From positions 1 through 16,993 of the forward strand of contig DAHVAA010000001.1 in NCBI GenBank assembly GCA_027314845.1: a stretch of 16,993 nucleotides of DNA. The letters run 5' to 3'. Position 1 is the stretch's first letter, and every line of letters starts with the position of its first letter. The position numbers and the translations under genes are program-made. Origin of the DNA: Thermoplasmata archaeon. Its GTDB lineage: Archaea; Thermoplasmatota; Thermoplasmata; UBA184. The notes beneath the pieces are model-generated. The model was not told the origin of the DNA. It ran no database searches and worked only from the letters and a program-made list of their open reading frames with translations. This document shows positions 8,233 to 16,162 of the stretch, piece after piece.

Positions 8233-9162
8233 ATGGACCTCCTCTCCGCCCTGGGGCTCGGGCTCCTCGCGTTCGGAGCCGCGATCGTCAACGGCGCGGT
8301 CGGCTATGGGTTCTCCTCCATCGTCACCCCGATCGCCATCCTCTGGATATCGAATCGGACGTTGAACCCCGCGATCGTCGCGGTCGAGCTGATCGTCAAC
8401 CTCACGCTCCTGCTCCGCGAACGGGAGCTGCTGACCGCCACGTGGTGGCGTTCGGGCCCGGTGATCCTCACCCTGCTGCCCGGGGTATTCCTGGGCACCC
8501 TGGGCCTCGCCTTGTTGCCGGTGCTCCTCGTCAAGTTCGCGGTCTATGCCGTCCTGCTCCCGCTCATCGCGCTCCAGATCCTGGGCGCGGTCATTCCCAT
8601 ACGGAACTACCGGACCGCGGGACGGATCCTCGGCCCCGGCGTCGGGTTCCTGTATGCGCTGACCACGATCTCCGGGCCGCCCCTCGCGCTCTTCTACCGC
8701 AACCAAGGGCTCGCGAAGGGGGAGTTCCGCGCGGCCATGGCCCAGGTCCGCCTCGCGGAATCGGCGATGACGCTGTCGATGTACGCCGCTTTCACCTGGC
8801 TCCTGGGCTCGGGGCTCACCACCCTGCCGGCCGTCTCCCTGCTGCCCTCGCTCTTGATCCCCGTCGTGATCGGCGTCCCCCTCGGCGCCCTGCTGCTGGG
8901 CCGGGTCTCGGCCGAAGGCTTCCGCCGGTTCATTCTGAACCTGGACGGCCTCATCGCGTCGTTCGGGCTCTCGCAGGTCGTGGTGGTCCTGGGCTGGGGG
9001 TCGGTCGCCTCCGCCCTCACGGTCATGATGGCCCTCACGACCCTGGTGGTCTCGCTGACGGTGTACGCCTACGTCCGGGACTCCTCGCAAAGCGGTGCGG
9101 GACCCACCGCGGCGCGCTCGCGGGCCCACGATCCCCCGCCCAGCCCGTGGCCGCCTCCGTAG
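8233..9162 (+). CDS. TauE/SafE-family membrane transporter (sulfite/sulfonate exporter type)
   Basis: This 309-residue protein has about eight hydrophobic helices and a short hydrophilic tail rich in Ser and Pro (about residues 275-309). The two half-repeats typical of TauE/SafE (COG0730) are visible: GAVGYGFSSIVTPIA in the first helix region and VGFLYALTTISGPPLALFY, with the conserved GPPL, in the second half. The family moves small anions such as sulfite, sulfoacetate or other organosulfur acids across the cytoplasmic membrane. The substrate here is inferred only from the family and from sat on the same island. The ATG at 8233 fits a promoter about 30 nt upstream. It is separated from the GH gene by 131 bp with its own promoter, and it converges on the second phosphoesterase. 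Confidence 0.87.
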   Translation: MDLLSALGLGLLAFGAAIVNGAVGYGFSSIVTPIAILWISNRTLNPAIVAVELIVNLTLLLRERELLTATWWRSGPVILTLLPGVFLGTLGLALLPVLLVKFAVYAVLLPLIALQILGAVIPIRNYRTAGRILGPGVGFLYALTTISGPPLALFYRNQGLAKGEFRAAMAQVRLAESAMTLSMYAAFTWLLGSGLTTLPAVSLLPSLLIPVVIGVPLGALLLGRVSAEGFRRFILNLDGLIASFGLSQVVVVLGWGSVASALTVMMALTTLVVSLTVYAYVRDSSQSGAGPTAARSRAHDPPPSPWPPP

Positions 9163-9281
9163 CGCGACCGGCTCGGAGCGCGCGGCCGATCGACCGGGGC
9201 CGTTCCTTCGGGCCCGCCGCTCCGGGGTAGCACTTCCGCCCCGTTGCCGGCGAGCGATCGCCCGTCCGCCCCGAAGGGTCC

Positions 9282-11111
9282 CTACGGGCGGTCCCAGAGC
9301 AGCGACTGCTCGATGCGCGTGGGAAGGAGAAGGCTCGCCGTGCTCGACGCGGCATGCCGGTCCTCGGAGACCGGGCGACCCAGGACGACCTCTGCCGGCA
9401 GGAGGACCTTGGCCGACGCGTTCACGAGCGAGGAACCGTCGGTGGTCCCCGTGTACGCCCGGAGATTGAAACTGTAGGTCTGGTTCTGGTTCAGCCCCGT
9501 GATCACGACGCCCGTGGCGGCGCCATCCACCCGCATCGTGTACTTGGTCGTGAAGTTGCCCGGCCCGTAGTGGAGCCGGTAGAAGGTGACCGGCGCGCCC
9601 CCGACGCCCGGGGTCCAGCTGAGGTTGACCGAACCGAGGCCGGCGAGCACGGAAAGGTTCGTGACGGGGTTCGGCTTTCCCAGCGACTGGAGGGGTTGGG
9701 GGTAGGTGATCGCGGTCGCGCTCGGCGCGGTGTACGGCGCGCGGGGGGTGGCATTGAAATCGAAGTACCGGAGCGGAAGCGGTGCATTCGCATCCCGCGC
9801 GGTCAGGTTCGCGAGCCCGAACCGCCACTCGATCAGCCGGAGCAGCGAGTCGAACGAACCGAGTCCGCTGCCGACGTACCCTTGCCGGGCGAAGGGGCTC
9901 ACGACGAGCAAGGGCACTCGGAACCCGAGTCCGAGCCCGTCGACGACCGGTGGGGCGACGTGGTCATAGAAGCCCCCGTACTCGTCCCAGGTGACGAACA
10001 CCGCCGACGAGTTCCACTCCGGAGAACCCTCGACCGCCTTGAGGATCCCCATGATGAACTGCATGCCGAGCGTCACGTTGTTCGGGGGGTGGTCCGAGTG
10101 GAGCGCATCGGGAATCACCCAGGAGACGTTCGGCAGCGTGCCGGCGGCGGCCGCGGTGTAGAAGTCCGACCGCGGCACGAAGTGTGAGGAGTAGTTCGAC
10201 GTGTAGGACTTGGCCTGCGCGGCCAGCGGGTTCCAGTAGCCGAACGCGCCCCCTCCGGCGTGCACGTTGAGCGCCTTGGAGTAGGTGCTCTGGAGGGCGT
10301 TATCGTAGAACCTCCAAGTCGCGGTCGAGTTCATGAGCTCGCTGTCCACCGCCTGGGTGCGGTTCGCCTCGTCGAGGTAGGTCGTCTGCACCGTGGTGAG
10401 CGCCGTGTTCGGGGCGGACTGGACGCTGTGGTTCTCGGAGACCGCCGGGGTCGTCCCGGCGACCAGGAACCAGTGGTTCGGCAGGGAGTAGGAGAGGGTG
10501 CTCGAGAAGAAGTAGTCCCCCAGCCCGTACTCCTCGGCGTAGACCCAGTCGCCGGGGATCGTCTTCGGGCCGAAGTGGCCGAAGGGTAGCGTCCCGGAGT
10601 GTTGGGAGAGGTAGAATCCGTTCATGGATCCGTTGTTGTAGGCTTCGTGGGAGGAGTTCCAGTTGTGCGGCATGTCGTGGTACATCGACGAGCCGTTCGC
10701 AAAGGGATAGGGCCTGATGCAACCCAGCGCAGGGTCCGTCGGATACTTGGGCACGCAGGTCCCCGCCGGGATGCCGTTGGCGACGTAGGCGCAATGCGGA
10801 CCAAGCTGCTGGCAGTAGGTGCCGAACATGTTGTCGTAGGCGTGGTTCTCCATCATGACGACGATGAGGTGCTTGAGCGGGTTCGTCGACGCATTCGGAG
10901 GACCCGGATAGATCGCATATCCGCTCGCCGGGCCGCTCTTGACCACGACCCCCGACGAGGGCCCGGCCGACCCCAGGCTCGCTCCCGGGAGGAGCAGTAC
11001 GGTCGTGATGAGGGCCGCGCCGATCATCAGGCCGAACCCCCGGCGGACGGCGGGGCGGGCGGGAGCTACGGATCCACGCGCGGCGACCGGGGCGGCCCGG
11101 GGCCCGTCCAT
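9282..11111 (-). CDS. Secreted PLC/acid-phosphatase-family phosphoesterase with C-terminal Fn3 domain (copy 2)
   Basis: This 609-residue paralogue of the protein at 3956-5782 has the same domain order. A basic N-terminus and hydrophobic segment (about 26-48) is followed by [15 protein letters not shown] (E88-N89-H90), [22 protein letters not shown] (identical over 17 residues in both copies) and an Fn3 domain containing [10 protein letters not shown], also identical. Cysteines 100, 107, 119 and 131 match the four of copy 1. There are about 18 N-glycosylation sequons and no C-terminal anchor. The start ATG at 11111 lies 10 bp after the stop of the upstream gene, and a GGTGA ribosome-binding sequence overlaps that stop, so the two are translated from one mRNA. 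It probably cleaves phosphate esters outside the cell; whether the two copies differ in substrate is unknown. Confidence 0.9.
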   Translation of the reverse strand: MDGPRAAPVAARGSVAPARPAVRRGFGLMIGAALITTVLLLPGASLGSAGPSSGVVVKSGPASGYAIYPGPPNASTNPLKHLIVVMMENHAYDNMFGTYCQQLGPHCAYVANGIPAGTCVPKYPTDPALGCIRPYPFANGSSMYHDMPHNWNSSHEAYNNGSMNGFYLSQHSGTLPFGHFGPKTIPGDWVYAEEYGLGDYFFSSTLSYSLPNHWFLVAGTTPAVSENHSVQSAPNTALTTVQTTYLDEANRTQAVDSELMNSTATWRFYDNALQSTYSKALNVHAGGGAFGYWNPLAAQAKSYTSNYSSHFVPRSDFYTAAAAGTLPNVSWVIPDALHSDHPPNNVTLGMQFIMGILKAVEGSPEWNSSAVFVTWDEYGGFYDHVAPPVVDGLGLGFRVPLLVVSPFARQGYVGSGLGSFDSLLRLIEWRFGLANLTARDANAPLPLRYFDFNATPRAPYTAPSATAITYPQPLQSLGKPNPVTNLSVLAGLGSVNLSWTPGVGGAPVTFYRLHYGPGNFTTKYTMRVDGAATGVVITGLNQNQTYSFNLRAYTGTTDGSSLVNASAKVLLPAEVVLGRPVSEDRHAASSTASLLLPTRIEQSLLWDRP

Positions 11112-11121
11112 CGTGCCGAGC

Positions 11122-11126
11122 TCACC
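11122..11126 (-). promoter_or_regulatory. Shine-Dalgarno GGTGA overlapping a stop codon
   Basis: On the minus strand GGTGA matches the usual archaeal anti-Shine-Dalgarno sequence and lies 10 nt before the ATG at 11111. Its TGA is the stop codon of the upstream phosphoesterase. This couples the two genes and fixes the downstream start. Confidence 0.55.
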
Positions 11127-12258
11127 GGACCCCGATCGCGCGGGGAGCAGGTCGCGCCACCGCGATCGGGCTGAGAGTCCCCGAGAGCGCGGAGGCCCCC
11201 CCCAGGAAGGGGCCCGAGGCGTGCAGCCCCGAGGCGTTGGTCGAGTTGAAGCAGAACAGGTCCTTCATCGGGGGATTGTTCGTCCAGTTGTCCTGCGCGT
11301 TGACCCGGCCGAGCCCGAGCAGCCACTCGGTGGTCGTCATGATGCTGTAGGTGTTGTAGTGGATCTGGGACACGTAGCCCTTGCAGGAGTAGGGGCTCAC
11401 GACGGCCGTATACACGTGGCCGCCCCCGATGGTCCCGTTCGAGCTGCTGGTGTCGTTCTTCGTCGACTCGTCGTAGGTGATGAGGAACGCCGAGCTCTTG
11501 AAGAACGAGTCGTTGACCAGCGGGGTGAGCCAGCTCTGGAGCCACTTGTCGCAGGACATGGCTCCGTACTTCCAGCAATCGTTGGTCACGTTCGGGGCGA
11601 AGAATCCGTAGTTCGGGACGTTGTTGTGGAGCACCGCGTCGTACCACGGGCCGAACGTCCGGTCATGCTCCTTGCAGTAGGTCTGGTTGTCCCAGATGTC
11701 GGCGTACCAGATGAAGGGGTTGTGGGCCGTCCGGTACTGGGGCGCGGTCTGGTTGTAGCACGGTGACGGCATCCCCTGCATGTAGGCCTCCCACTTCAGG
11801 GCGGGGGTGTGGTTCTGGATCAGGTTGACGACGTTCGCCCGGTCCGTCACGTGCTGGTAGTTCGTCGCGAACGCGCCTGTGGCCGCGAGATAGTTCGGGA
11901 AGGAGAAGTGGATGACCGAGTAGAATTGCGCCGCGAACGCGTACTGAGCGGTCAGGTAGTGCCCTTGGAACGGCATCGTCTCGACCTTGGTGACGTTCTT
12001 GTTCTCCAGGAACACCACGAAGACATGGCAGATCGGCGTGGGCAGGCTGAGATGCGTCTCGCACCAGGTGGTCTTCGGCAAGCTCGGGGCGCCCGGAGCG
12101 GTGGACACGGTGTTCCCGAAGCTGTAGGAGGTCCCGACCAGCATCAGCGTGAGGGCGGCGATCCCCACGAGGGACAGGATGCCCAGGACGTGACGGCCCA
12201 GCGGAGTTCTCGTTCGCGCCATGGGAAGAACGACCGGAGAGGGGGGATGTATGCGCAT
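11122..12258 (-). CDS. Short, divergent secreted phosphoesterase-family protein
   Basis: This 378-residue protein starts at the ATG at 12258; an equally possible start is the ATG at 12219 (MARTRT), which gives a shorter n-region before the hydrophobic segment at about residues 24-45. It has the outline of the same phosphoesterase family but is far from the two PLC-Fn3 copies: [13 protein letters not shown] (E85-N86, Lys in place of His), [12 protein letters not shown] (117-128), LITYDES (D263-E264), then [13 protein letters not shown] with H281 and a C-terminal [11 protein letters not shown]. It lacks the Fn3 domain and the [10 protein letters not shown] block. Cysteines are numerous, suggesting disulfides outside the cell. 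The closest type is the short acid phosphatase-like branch with ENxx and PNYLA motifs. It lies between the GH gene (about 210 bp upstream, same strand) and copy 2 of the PLC gene (10 bp downstream). Confidence 0.82.
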   Translation of the reverse strand: MRIHPPSPVVLPMARTRTPLGRHVLGILSLVGIAALTLMLVGTSYSFGNTVSTAPGAPSLPKTTWCETHLSLPTPICHVFVVFLENKNVTKVETMPFQGHYLTAQYAFAAQFYSVIHFSFPNYLAATGAFATNYQHVTDRANVVNLIQNHTPALKWEAYMQGMPSPCYNQTAPQYRTAHNPFIWYADIWDNQTYCKEHDRTFGPWYDAVLHNNVPNYGFFAPNVTNDCWKYGAMSCDKWLQSWLTPLVNDSFFKSSAFLITYDESTKNDTSSSNGTIGGGHVYTAVVSPYSCKGYVSQIHYNTYSIMTTTEWLLGLGRVNAQDNWTNNPPMKDLFCFNSTNASGLHASGPFLGGASALSGTLSPIAVARPAPRAIGVR

Positions 12259-12280
12259 TCATGAAGTTGTCTATGCGCAC
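12251..12280 (-). promoter_or_regulatory. Two TGCGCA palindromes at the start of the short phosphoesterase gene
   Basis: ATGCGCAT (12251-12258) and ATGCGCAC (12273-12280) sit 14 bp apart at the start of this operon. The first covers the upstream candidate start codon. If these are binding sites in the promoter, translation would more likely begin at the ATG at 12219. Weak TATA-like stretches (CATAGACAA, CATACAT) lie within the same segment. Confidence 0.35.
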
Positions 12281-12465
12281 CTGTAGGGGCTCGACCGTGC
12301 CCCCCACGGCATTTTCCGCCGCTCCCTCAGGGCGGGGAACGGAGGTCCGCGCCCACCTTCGGGGCCCCCGAGGAGGTGGGTCGGGATACCCCGGGGCGTC
12401 CGCACCCCGGGCCCGTCCGCACCTCCCGCCCGGCGCCCGCTCCCGGCCGTCGTCCGGCGGACGGA

Positions 12466-14796
12466 TCAGCGACGACGGCGGGCCGGGCGGGACCGGGCGC
12501 CGCGCCGTTGGCCGTCCCGGTACGCTCCCAAGGCGATCATCCCCAGCACGCCGGCGAGCACGAGCCCCTGGTTATCGAGGGTCCAGTTCACGGCCGGCGA
12601 GACGAGTTGGGCTTCAAAGTACTGCGGCGACCCTCCGGAACTGGGGTAGGTGGACCCGGCGGGCGGTGTGGATCGGTGGCCGCTGACCGGAGGGTGACCG
12701 CTCGGTCCGCTGACGACCGGGGAGGTGAGGTTGCCCGCCGGCGGAGTCCCCCCGCTCACATTGCCGGTGCCGTTCTGGCCCGGCCCCGTTCCGTTCGATG
12801 CCGGCGCGCGCACCGAGAAGTGGGCCACGGCCACCGCATAGCCATTCAGCTCGACCTCCGGCGGAGCGCTCCCGTTCGCCCCGACCTGCGTCGAGATCGA
12901 GGATCGGGCCAGCCAGACCGTAGCATTCTGCGGGTTGTAGAGTTCCTGGTAGCTCGAGCTGTCGAGCATCTGGACGGACGTCAGGGAGACGTTCGCCCCC
13001 CGTACCTCGAGCGGCACGGTCACGGGGGCGGCGACCTGGTTGACGAGGAGCACCGTCAGGTTCTGCCCGGTGATCCCCCCGTAGGCTCCCACCACCGAGG
13101 GATCCGCGCTCTGGGTCCAGATGCCCGGTCGGCCCACGGGGAGGTTGGAGGACCAGAGCTGGAGCGCCCAGTACGGGGCATAGTTGACCTGAACTCCCTG
13201 GGGGGTCTCCCGGGTCATCCCGAAACCCCAGCCGCCGAACTGCGAGGTGGTGGTCGTGGGGAGCACCGACGGGCCGGTCAGGGTGAAGTAGGCCAGGGTC
13301 GTCAAGTTCTCGTCGGCGGCCTCCATCAGCGTGTAGATGACCCACGCGGCGCCGATCAGGGATTGCTGCCGTGGGTCCGTCCCCAGCTGTGCGGTGGCGG
13401 TGGACCCTCCGACGCCGTTCATGTTGCTCTCGGAGTCGAAGACCGGGAGCCACTGCCCGGTGAGGTTGTACCACGCCTGCTGGGCGGCGGCGGGAGCGTA
13501 GAAGGACCGCTGATCGAGCGAGCTCACGGGTTGGAACAGCTGGGGAGTCGCGGTGCCGTTGCCGCGCTGGGGCAGGCAGTACACCCCCCCGTGGACGCAG
13601 AGCCCCGCGCCGGGGTAGAAGTGGAACGAGAGGTAGCCGACCTCCCGGGCGTCCCGGGCGAACAGGGAGAAGTAGGTCGAGTTCAACATGACGTCGCTCC
13701 CGACCCGGGCGGTCGGGAAGGCGTCGTGGATGACCCGCTCCGCGACGTTAAACAGCTCGATGTAGCCTTGGACGATCGACTGGTTGAGCAGCGGCATCTC
13801 GTTGCCGATGTTCCAGTACTGGATCGTCTCGTTCTCGGACAGGGTGTGGTTGACGATGGCCCCGACGAAGGTCGCATAGGCGGTCGGGGTCGGGAAGTAG
13901 CCACTGAGTCCGGAGTAGGCGATCTCGACGGAGGTGTTCAGCGGGATCCCGGCCGGGAGGAGGTTACCATCCCCCCAGGTGCCGACCGGCAAGCTGAGCA
14001 GCACGGGGGCTCCGGAGCTGTTCGCCAGCCCGACGGCCGCATCGTAGCCGGTGAAGTTGAAGCGCGGGACCCCGAGGGAGCTCCAGCTCGCGTCGGCGCC
14101 CGAGGTCGCGAGCCCGAAGCGGATCAGGTACGGGTGCAGGGAGTCCACGAGGGCCGGATAGGTCGTGACATTCGCGGGGAACGCCCCGGTCGTGTTGGGG
14201 TCGTTCAGGATGAAGCTCACGCCCGGCGTGTTCGTGGCCGTGGGCTGGCTCGCATTCACCGAGACGGGGAGGACGGGGTGGGTCCGTCCCGAGACCGAGT
14301 AGGTGCCGTTCGCCCACGGAGCGAGTCCGGTCACCGTGCCGTTGCCGGGTCCCGGGGTCCAGGAGCCGGTCACGTTGGAACCCGCCGACCAGACCGAGAG
14401 CGCCCAGTAGCCGATGGACGGCAGATTGTCCGCGCCCCAGGGCATCTGGTTCGGGGTTTCCCAGTTCAGGACCGGGTGCGTGAAGATGCGGAGCAGGGCG
14501 CCCGGCTCCGCGCAGCTCACGTTGATCGCGATGTCGTAGACGCGCGAGCTCAACGTCGCCGGGCCGTACAGGACCGTGTCGCTCACGTTGACGAGGGATC
14601 CGTTGAACCAGGCCGAAGCGTTGGAATCGTCGACCAACGTGGCCGCCGGCTGGGCGCCGACGTCGATCCCCACCGCGGCGGGGGCGGGGGGGCTCCCCAT
14701 CGTTCCGGGGGATCCGACGTGGCCGGCGAGGATCAGCGTGAGGAACAGGACCGACCCGAGCGAGGCGAGAAACCGGTGCATCGGTACGGTGCGCAT
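12466..14796 (-). CDS. Clan GH-A-like glycoside hydrolase with C-terminal membrane anchor (copy 2)
   Basis: This 776-residue paralogue of the protein at 5837-8101 starts at the ATG at 14796 (an ATG at 14781 is the alternative). A signal segment (about residues 8-26) is followed by the same barrel landmarks: YWNIGNEMP with candidate acid/base E333, LSFHFYP, a C-x6-C loop, and PVFDSESNMNG with candidate nucleophile E456, 123 residues apart as against 125 in copy 1. Blocks such as TDPRQQ and FGGWGFGM are nearly the same in both. After the beta-rich C-terminal domain comes a Gly/Pro/Ser/Asn linker, a hydrophobic helix (GLVLAGVLGMIALGAY) and a tail of about 17 residues that is almost half arginine, which marks a membrane anchor with the enzyme outside. 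Copy 1 has no such anchor. The family is not assignable by eye; GH51, GH79 and GH39 are the nearest by motif. Confidence 0.85.
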   Translation of the reverse strand: MRTVPMHRFLASLGSVLFLTLILAGHVGSPGTMGSPPAPAAVGIDVGAQPAATLVDDSNASAWFNGSLVNVSDTVLYGPATLSSRVYDIAINVSCAEPGALLRIFTHPVLNWETPNQMPWGADNLPSIGYWALSVWSAGSNVTGSWTPGPGNGTVTGLAPWANGTYSVSGRTHPVLPVSVNASQPTATNTPGVSFILNDPNTTGAFPANVTTYPALVDSLHPYLIRFGLATSGADASWSSLGVPRFNFTGYDAAVGLANSSGAPVLLSLPVGTWGDGNLLPAGIPLNTSVEIAYSGLSGYFPTPTAYATFVGAIVNHTLSENETIQYWNIGNEMPLLNQSIVQGYIELFNVAERVIHDAFPTARVGSDVMLNSTYFSLFARDAREVGYLSFHFYPGAGLCVHGGVYCLPQRGNGTATPQLFQPVSSLDQRSFYAPAAAQQAWYNLTGQWLPVFDSESNMNGVGGSTATAQLGTDPRQQSLIGAAWVIYTLMEAADENLTTLAYFTLTGPSVLPTTTTSQFGGWGFGMTRETPQGVQVNYAPYWALQLWSSNLPVGRPGIWTQSADPSVVGAYGGITGQNLTVLLVNQVAAPVTVPLEVRGANVSLTSVQMLDSSSYQELYNPQNATVWLARSSISTQVGANGSAPPEVELNGYAVAVAHFSVRAPASNGTGPGQNGTGNVSGGTPPAGNLTSPVVSGPSGHPPVSGHRSTPPAGSTYPSSGGSPQYFEAQLVSPAVNWTLDNQGLVLAGVLGMIALGAYRDGQRRGARSRPARRRR

Positions 14797-14837
14797 AAGG
14801 GCAGGACGCGGGGGCGGGGGACCCCAGCGTCGATGGA

Positions 14838-14868
14838 ACTAACACGTATCAATGCGCATAAATATCCA
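14838..14868 (-). promoter_or_regulatory. Promoter region of GH copy 2
   Basis: Read on the minus strand it holds ATATTTATGCGCATTGATAC followed by GTGTTAGT. It contains a TATA-like box, the palindrome ATGCGCAT (14852-14859) and the element ACTAACACGTATCAAT (14838-14853, plus-strand reading) that recurs with one change at 16145-16160 before sat. The gene start is about 40 nt further on, so a leader is expected. A further TGCGCA (14790-14795) overlaps the start codon. Confidence 0.5.
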
Positions 14869-14887
14869 CCGCTGGGGACGGGGCGAG

Positions 14888-14904
14888 GGGGCCGCGCAGG
14901 CCCC
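14888..14904 (-). repeat. Perfect GC hairpin between sat and GH copy 2
   Basis: GGGGCC and GGCCCC form a 6-bp stem around GCGCA, about 60 bp past the sat stop. It may mark the 3' end of the sat transcript. No T-tract is visible, so termination is not demonstrated. Confidence 0.25.
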
Positions 14905-14966
14905 GAGCAAGCCCCCGACCCGGGCCCCGGCCCGGTGACGGGACGGCCCGGGGGGACCGCGGGGGT

Positions 14967-16130
14967 CTAGCTGTCCACGCTCTTCATGCCCGTCAGGACC
15001 TCCGCGACCTCGGGCCGGATGATGTCCATGGGAAGGGGCTCCCCGTTCGCGAGCGCGGCTCGGATCCGGGTCTGGCTCGTGGCCACCCGGTCCTCGACGG
15101 GGTGGGCGCAGGTCTTCGGGGTCGCCATCCACCCGCACTTGCGGCAGAAGTAGGTCTCTTCGTACCGCAGGGGGGTCACGCCGACGTCGAACTCGTCGAA
15201 GATGCGGTGACAGGCGTACGGGTCGTAGTACTTTCCCACGCCGGCCTGGTCCCGACCGACGATGTAGTGGCTGCACCCATAGTTGCGCCGCACGATGGCG
15301 AAGAAGAGGGCCGCCTTCGGCCCGGCGTAGCGCATCGTGATGGAGAGCGAGGAGAGGAACACCCGGGTCCTCGGATAGTAGGCCTGGAGCAGGCGCTGAT
15401 AGGATTCGAGGATGACCTCCGGCCGGTAGTCGCCCTTCTTGAGCCGCCCGACCACGGGATGGATGAAGAGTCCGTCCACGTCCTCGCGCTCCAGCGTGAG
15501 CCGCTGAAGGTACTCGTGCGCCGTGTGGGGAGGGTTGCGGCACTGGTAGGCCGCGACGTTCTTCCACCCGCGGCGGGCGAACTCCGCCCGGGTGTCCGCC
15601 GGCGAGAGCTCGAGCGCGCGCGCGGGCAGATCGAGCGGGCGCACCAGGTCGATCGGTCCGGCGAACGCTTCGGACCCCCCCGCGAGGATGTCCCCGACGT
15701 TCGGGTGGGCCGGGTCGCGGGTCCCGTAGGCCGACTCCGCGAAGCGGCCCTGGTCGAGGGGGAATCGCTCCTCCAGGTGGAGGATCCCGATGAGATTCTC
15801 GCTCCCATCCAGGAGCGCCACGTCGTCCCCGGGCCGCACCGACGTGATCGTCGCCTCGTCGGCGGGAAGATTGGGGGTGAACAGGATCGGGATCGGCCAG
15901 GGTCGACCGTCGGGCAGCCGGCCCCTAAGCATCACCGATTCGGTCGTCTCCCGGTTCATGAAGCCGTCGAGCGGGCTGTAGGCTCCGAGGGCGATCTTCT
16001 CGAGATCGTAGAGCTGGTCGATGAAGGGATGGAGCCGGGGGAGGGCCCGGATCTCCGACCCGCGTCGGGCGGCCTCCGCCGAATCCAGCACGCGATCGAT
16101 CAGCCGACCTCCGTAGGGCTCGGGAATCAT
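14967..16130 (-). CDS. sat: Sulfate adenylyltransferase (ATP sulfurylase)
   Basis: This 387-residue cytoplasmic enzyme makes adenosine phosphosulfate and pyrophosphate from ATP and sulfate, the entry step of sulfate activation (or its reverse in sulfur oxidation). The length and order fit stand-alone prokaryotic Sat. LGAYSPLDGFM (48-58) is typical of the N-terminal domain. QCRNPPHTAH (196-205) carries the sulfate/ATP-binding Q-x-R-N-P and the H-x-x-H pair. VGRDQAGVG (291-299) is the second ATP-site loop, with Gln295 where the family normally has His. CRKC...TCAH (C329, C332, C341, H343) is the zinc site found in many bacterial and archaeal Sat proteins. The ATG at 16130 is about 27 nt from the centre of a TATTAATA box, which suggests a leaderless mRNA. 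No APS kinase or APS reductase gene is in view, so assimilatory and dissimilatory roles cannot be separated. Confidence 0.96.
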   Translation of the reverse strand: MIPEPYGGRLIDRVLDSAEAARRGSEIRALPRLHPFIDQLYDLEKIALGAYSPLDGFMNRETTESVMLRGRLPDGRPWPIPILFTPNLPADEATITSVRPGDDVALLDGSENLIGILHLEERFPLDQGRFAESAYGTRDPAHPNVGDILAGGSEAFAGPIDLVRPLDLPARALELSPADTRAEFARRGWKNVAAYQCRNPPHTAHEYLQRLTLEREDVDGLFIHPVVGRLKKGDYRPEVILESYQRLLQAYYPRTRVFLSSLSITMRYAGPKAALFFAIVRRNYGCSHYIVGRDQAGVGKYYDPYACHRIFDEFDVGVTPLRYEETYFCRKCGWMATPKTCAHPVEDRVATSQTRIRAALANGEPLPMDIIRPEVAEVLTGMKSVDS

Positions 16131-16138
16131 GGCAGCCC

Positions 16139-16162
16139 GTGCGCACTAACACGTATTAATAC
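16139..16162 (-). promoter_or_regulatory. sat promoter with TATA box, shared 16-bp element and TGCGCA palindrome
   Basis: TATTAATA (plus strand 16154-16161) is the clearest TATA box in the window, centred about 27 nt before the sat ATG. Overlapping it is ACTAACACGTATTAAT (16145-16160), which differs at one base from the element before GH copy 2. Between box and gene lies GTGCGCAC (16139-16146), a perfect palindrome placed where a bound repressor would cover the transcription start. Confidence 0.6.

Noticed and set aside
9163..9281. Terminator between the converging TauE/SafE and PLC copy 2 genes
   Set aside because: The 119 bp are GC-rich and can fold, but no T-tract or clean stem is visible on either strand.
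6350..9828. Long minus-strand frames opposite GH copy 1 and the TauE/SafE gene
   Set aside because: They cross the boundaries of three well-supported genes and have low-complexity products; GC-driven shadows.
3956..14796. The locus as a simple inverted duplication
   Set aside because: Transcription order differs: phosphoesterase then GH on the left, GH then two phosphoesterases on the right, and only copy 2 of the GH has an anchor. A plain inverted copy would keep the order.
12376..14970. An 864-codon open frame on the plus strand over GH copy 2
   Set aside because: It is antisense to a gene with signal peptide, catalytic motifs and a paralogue; its product is a Gly/Arg/Val-rich string without recognisable domains, as expected from high GC at third positions.
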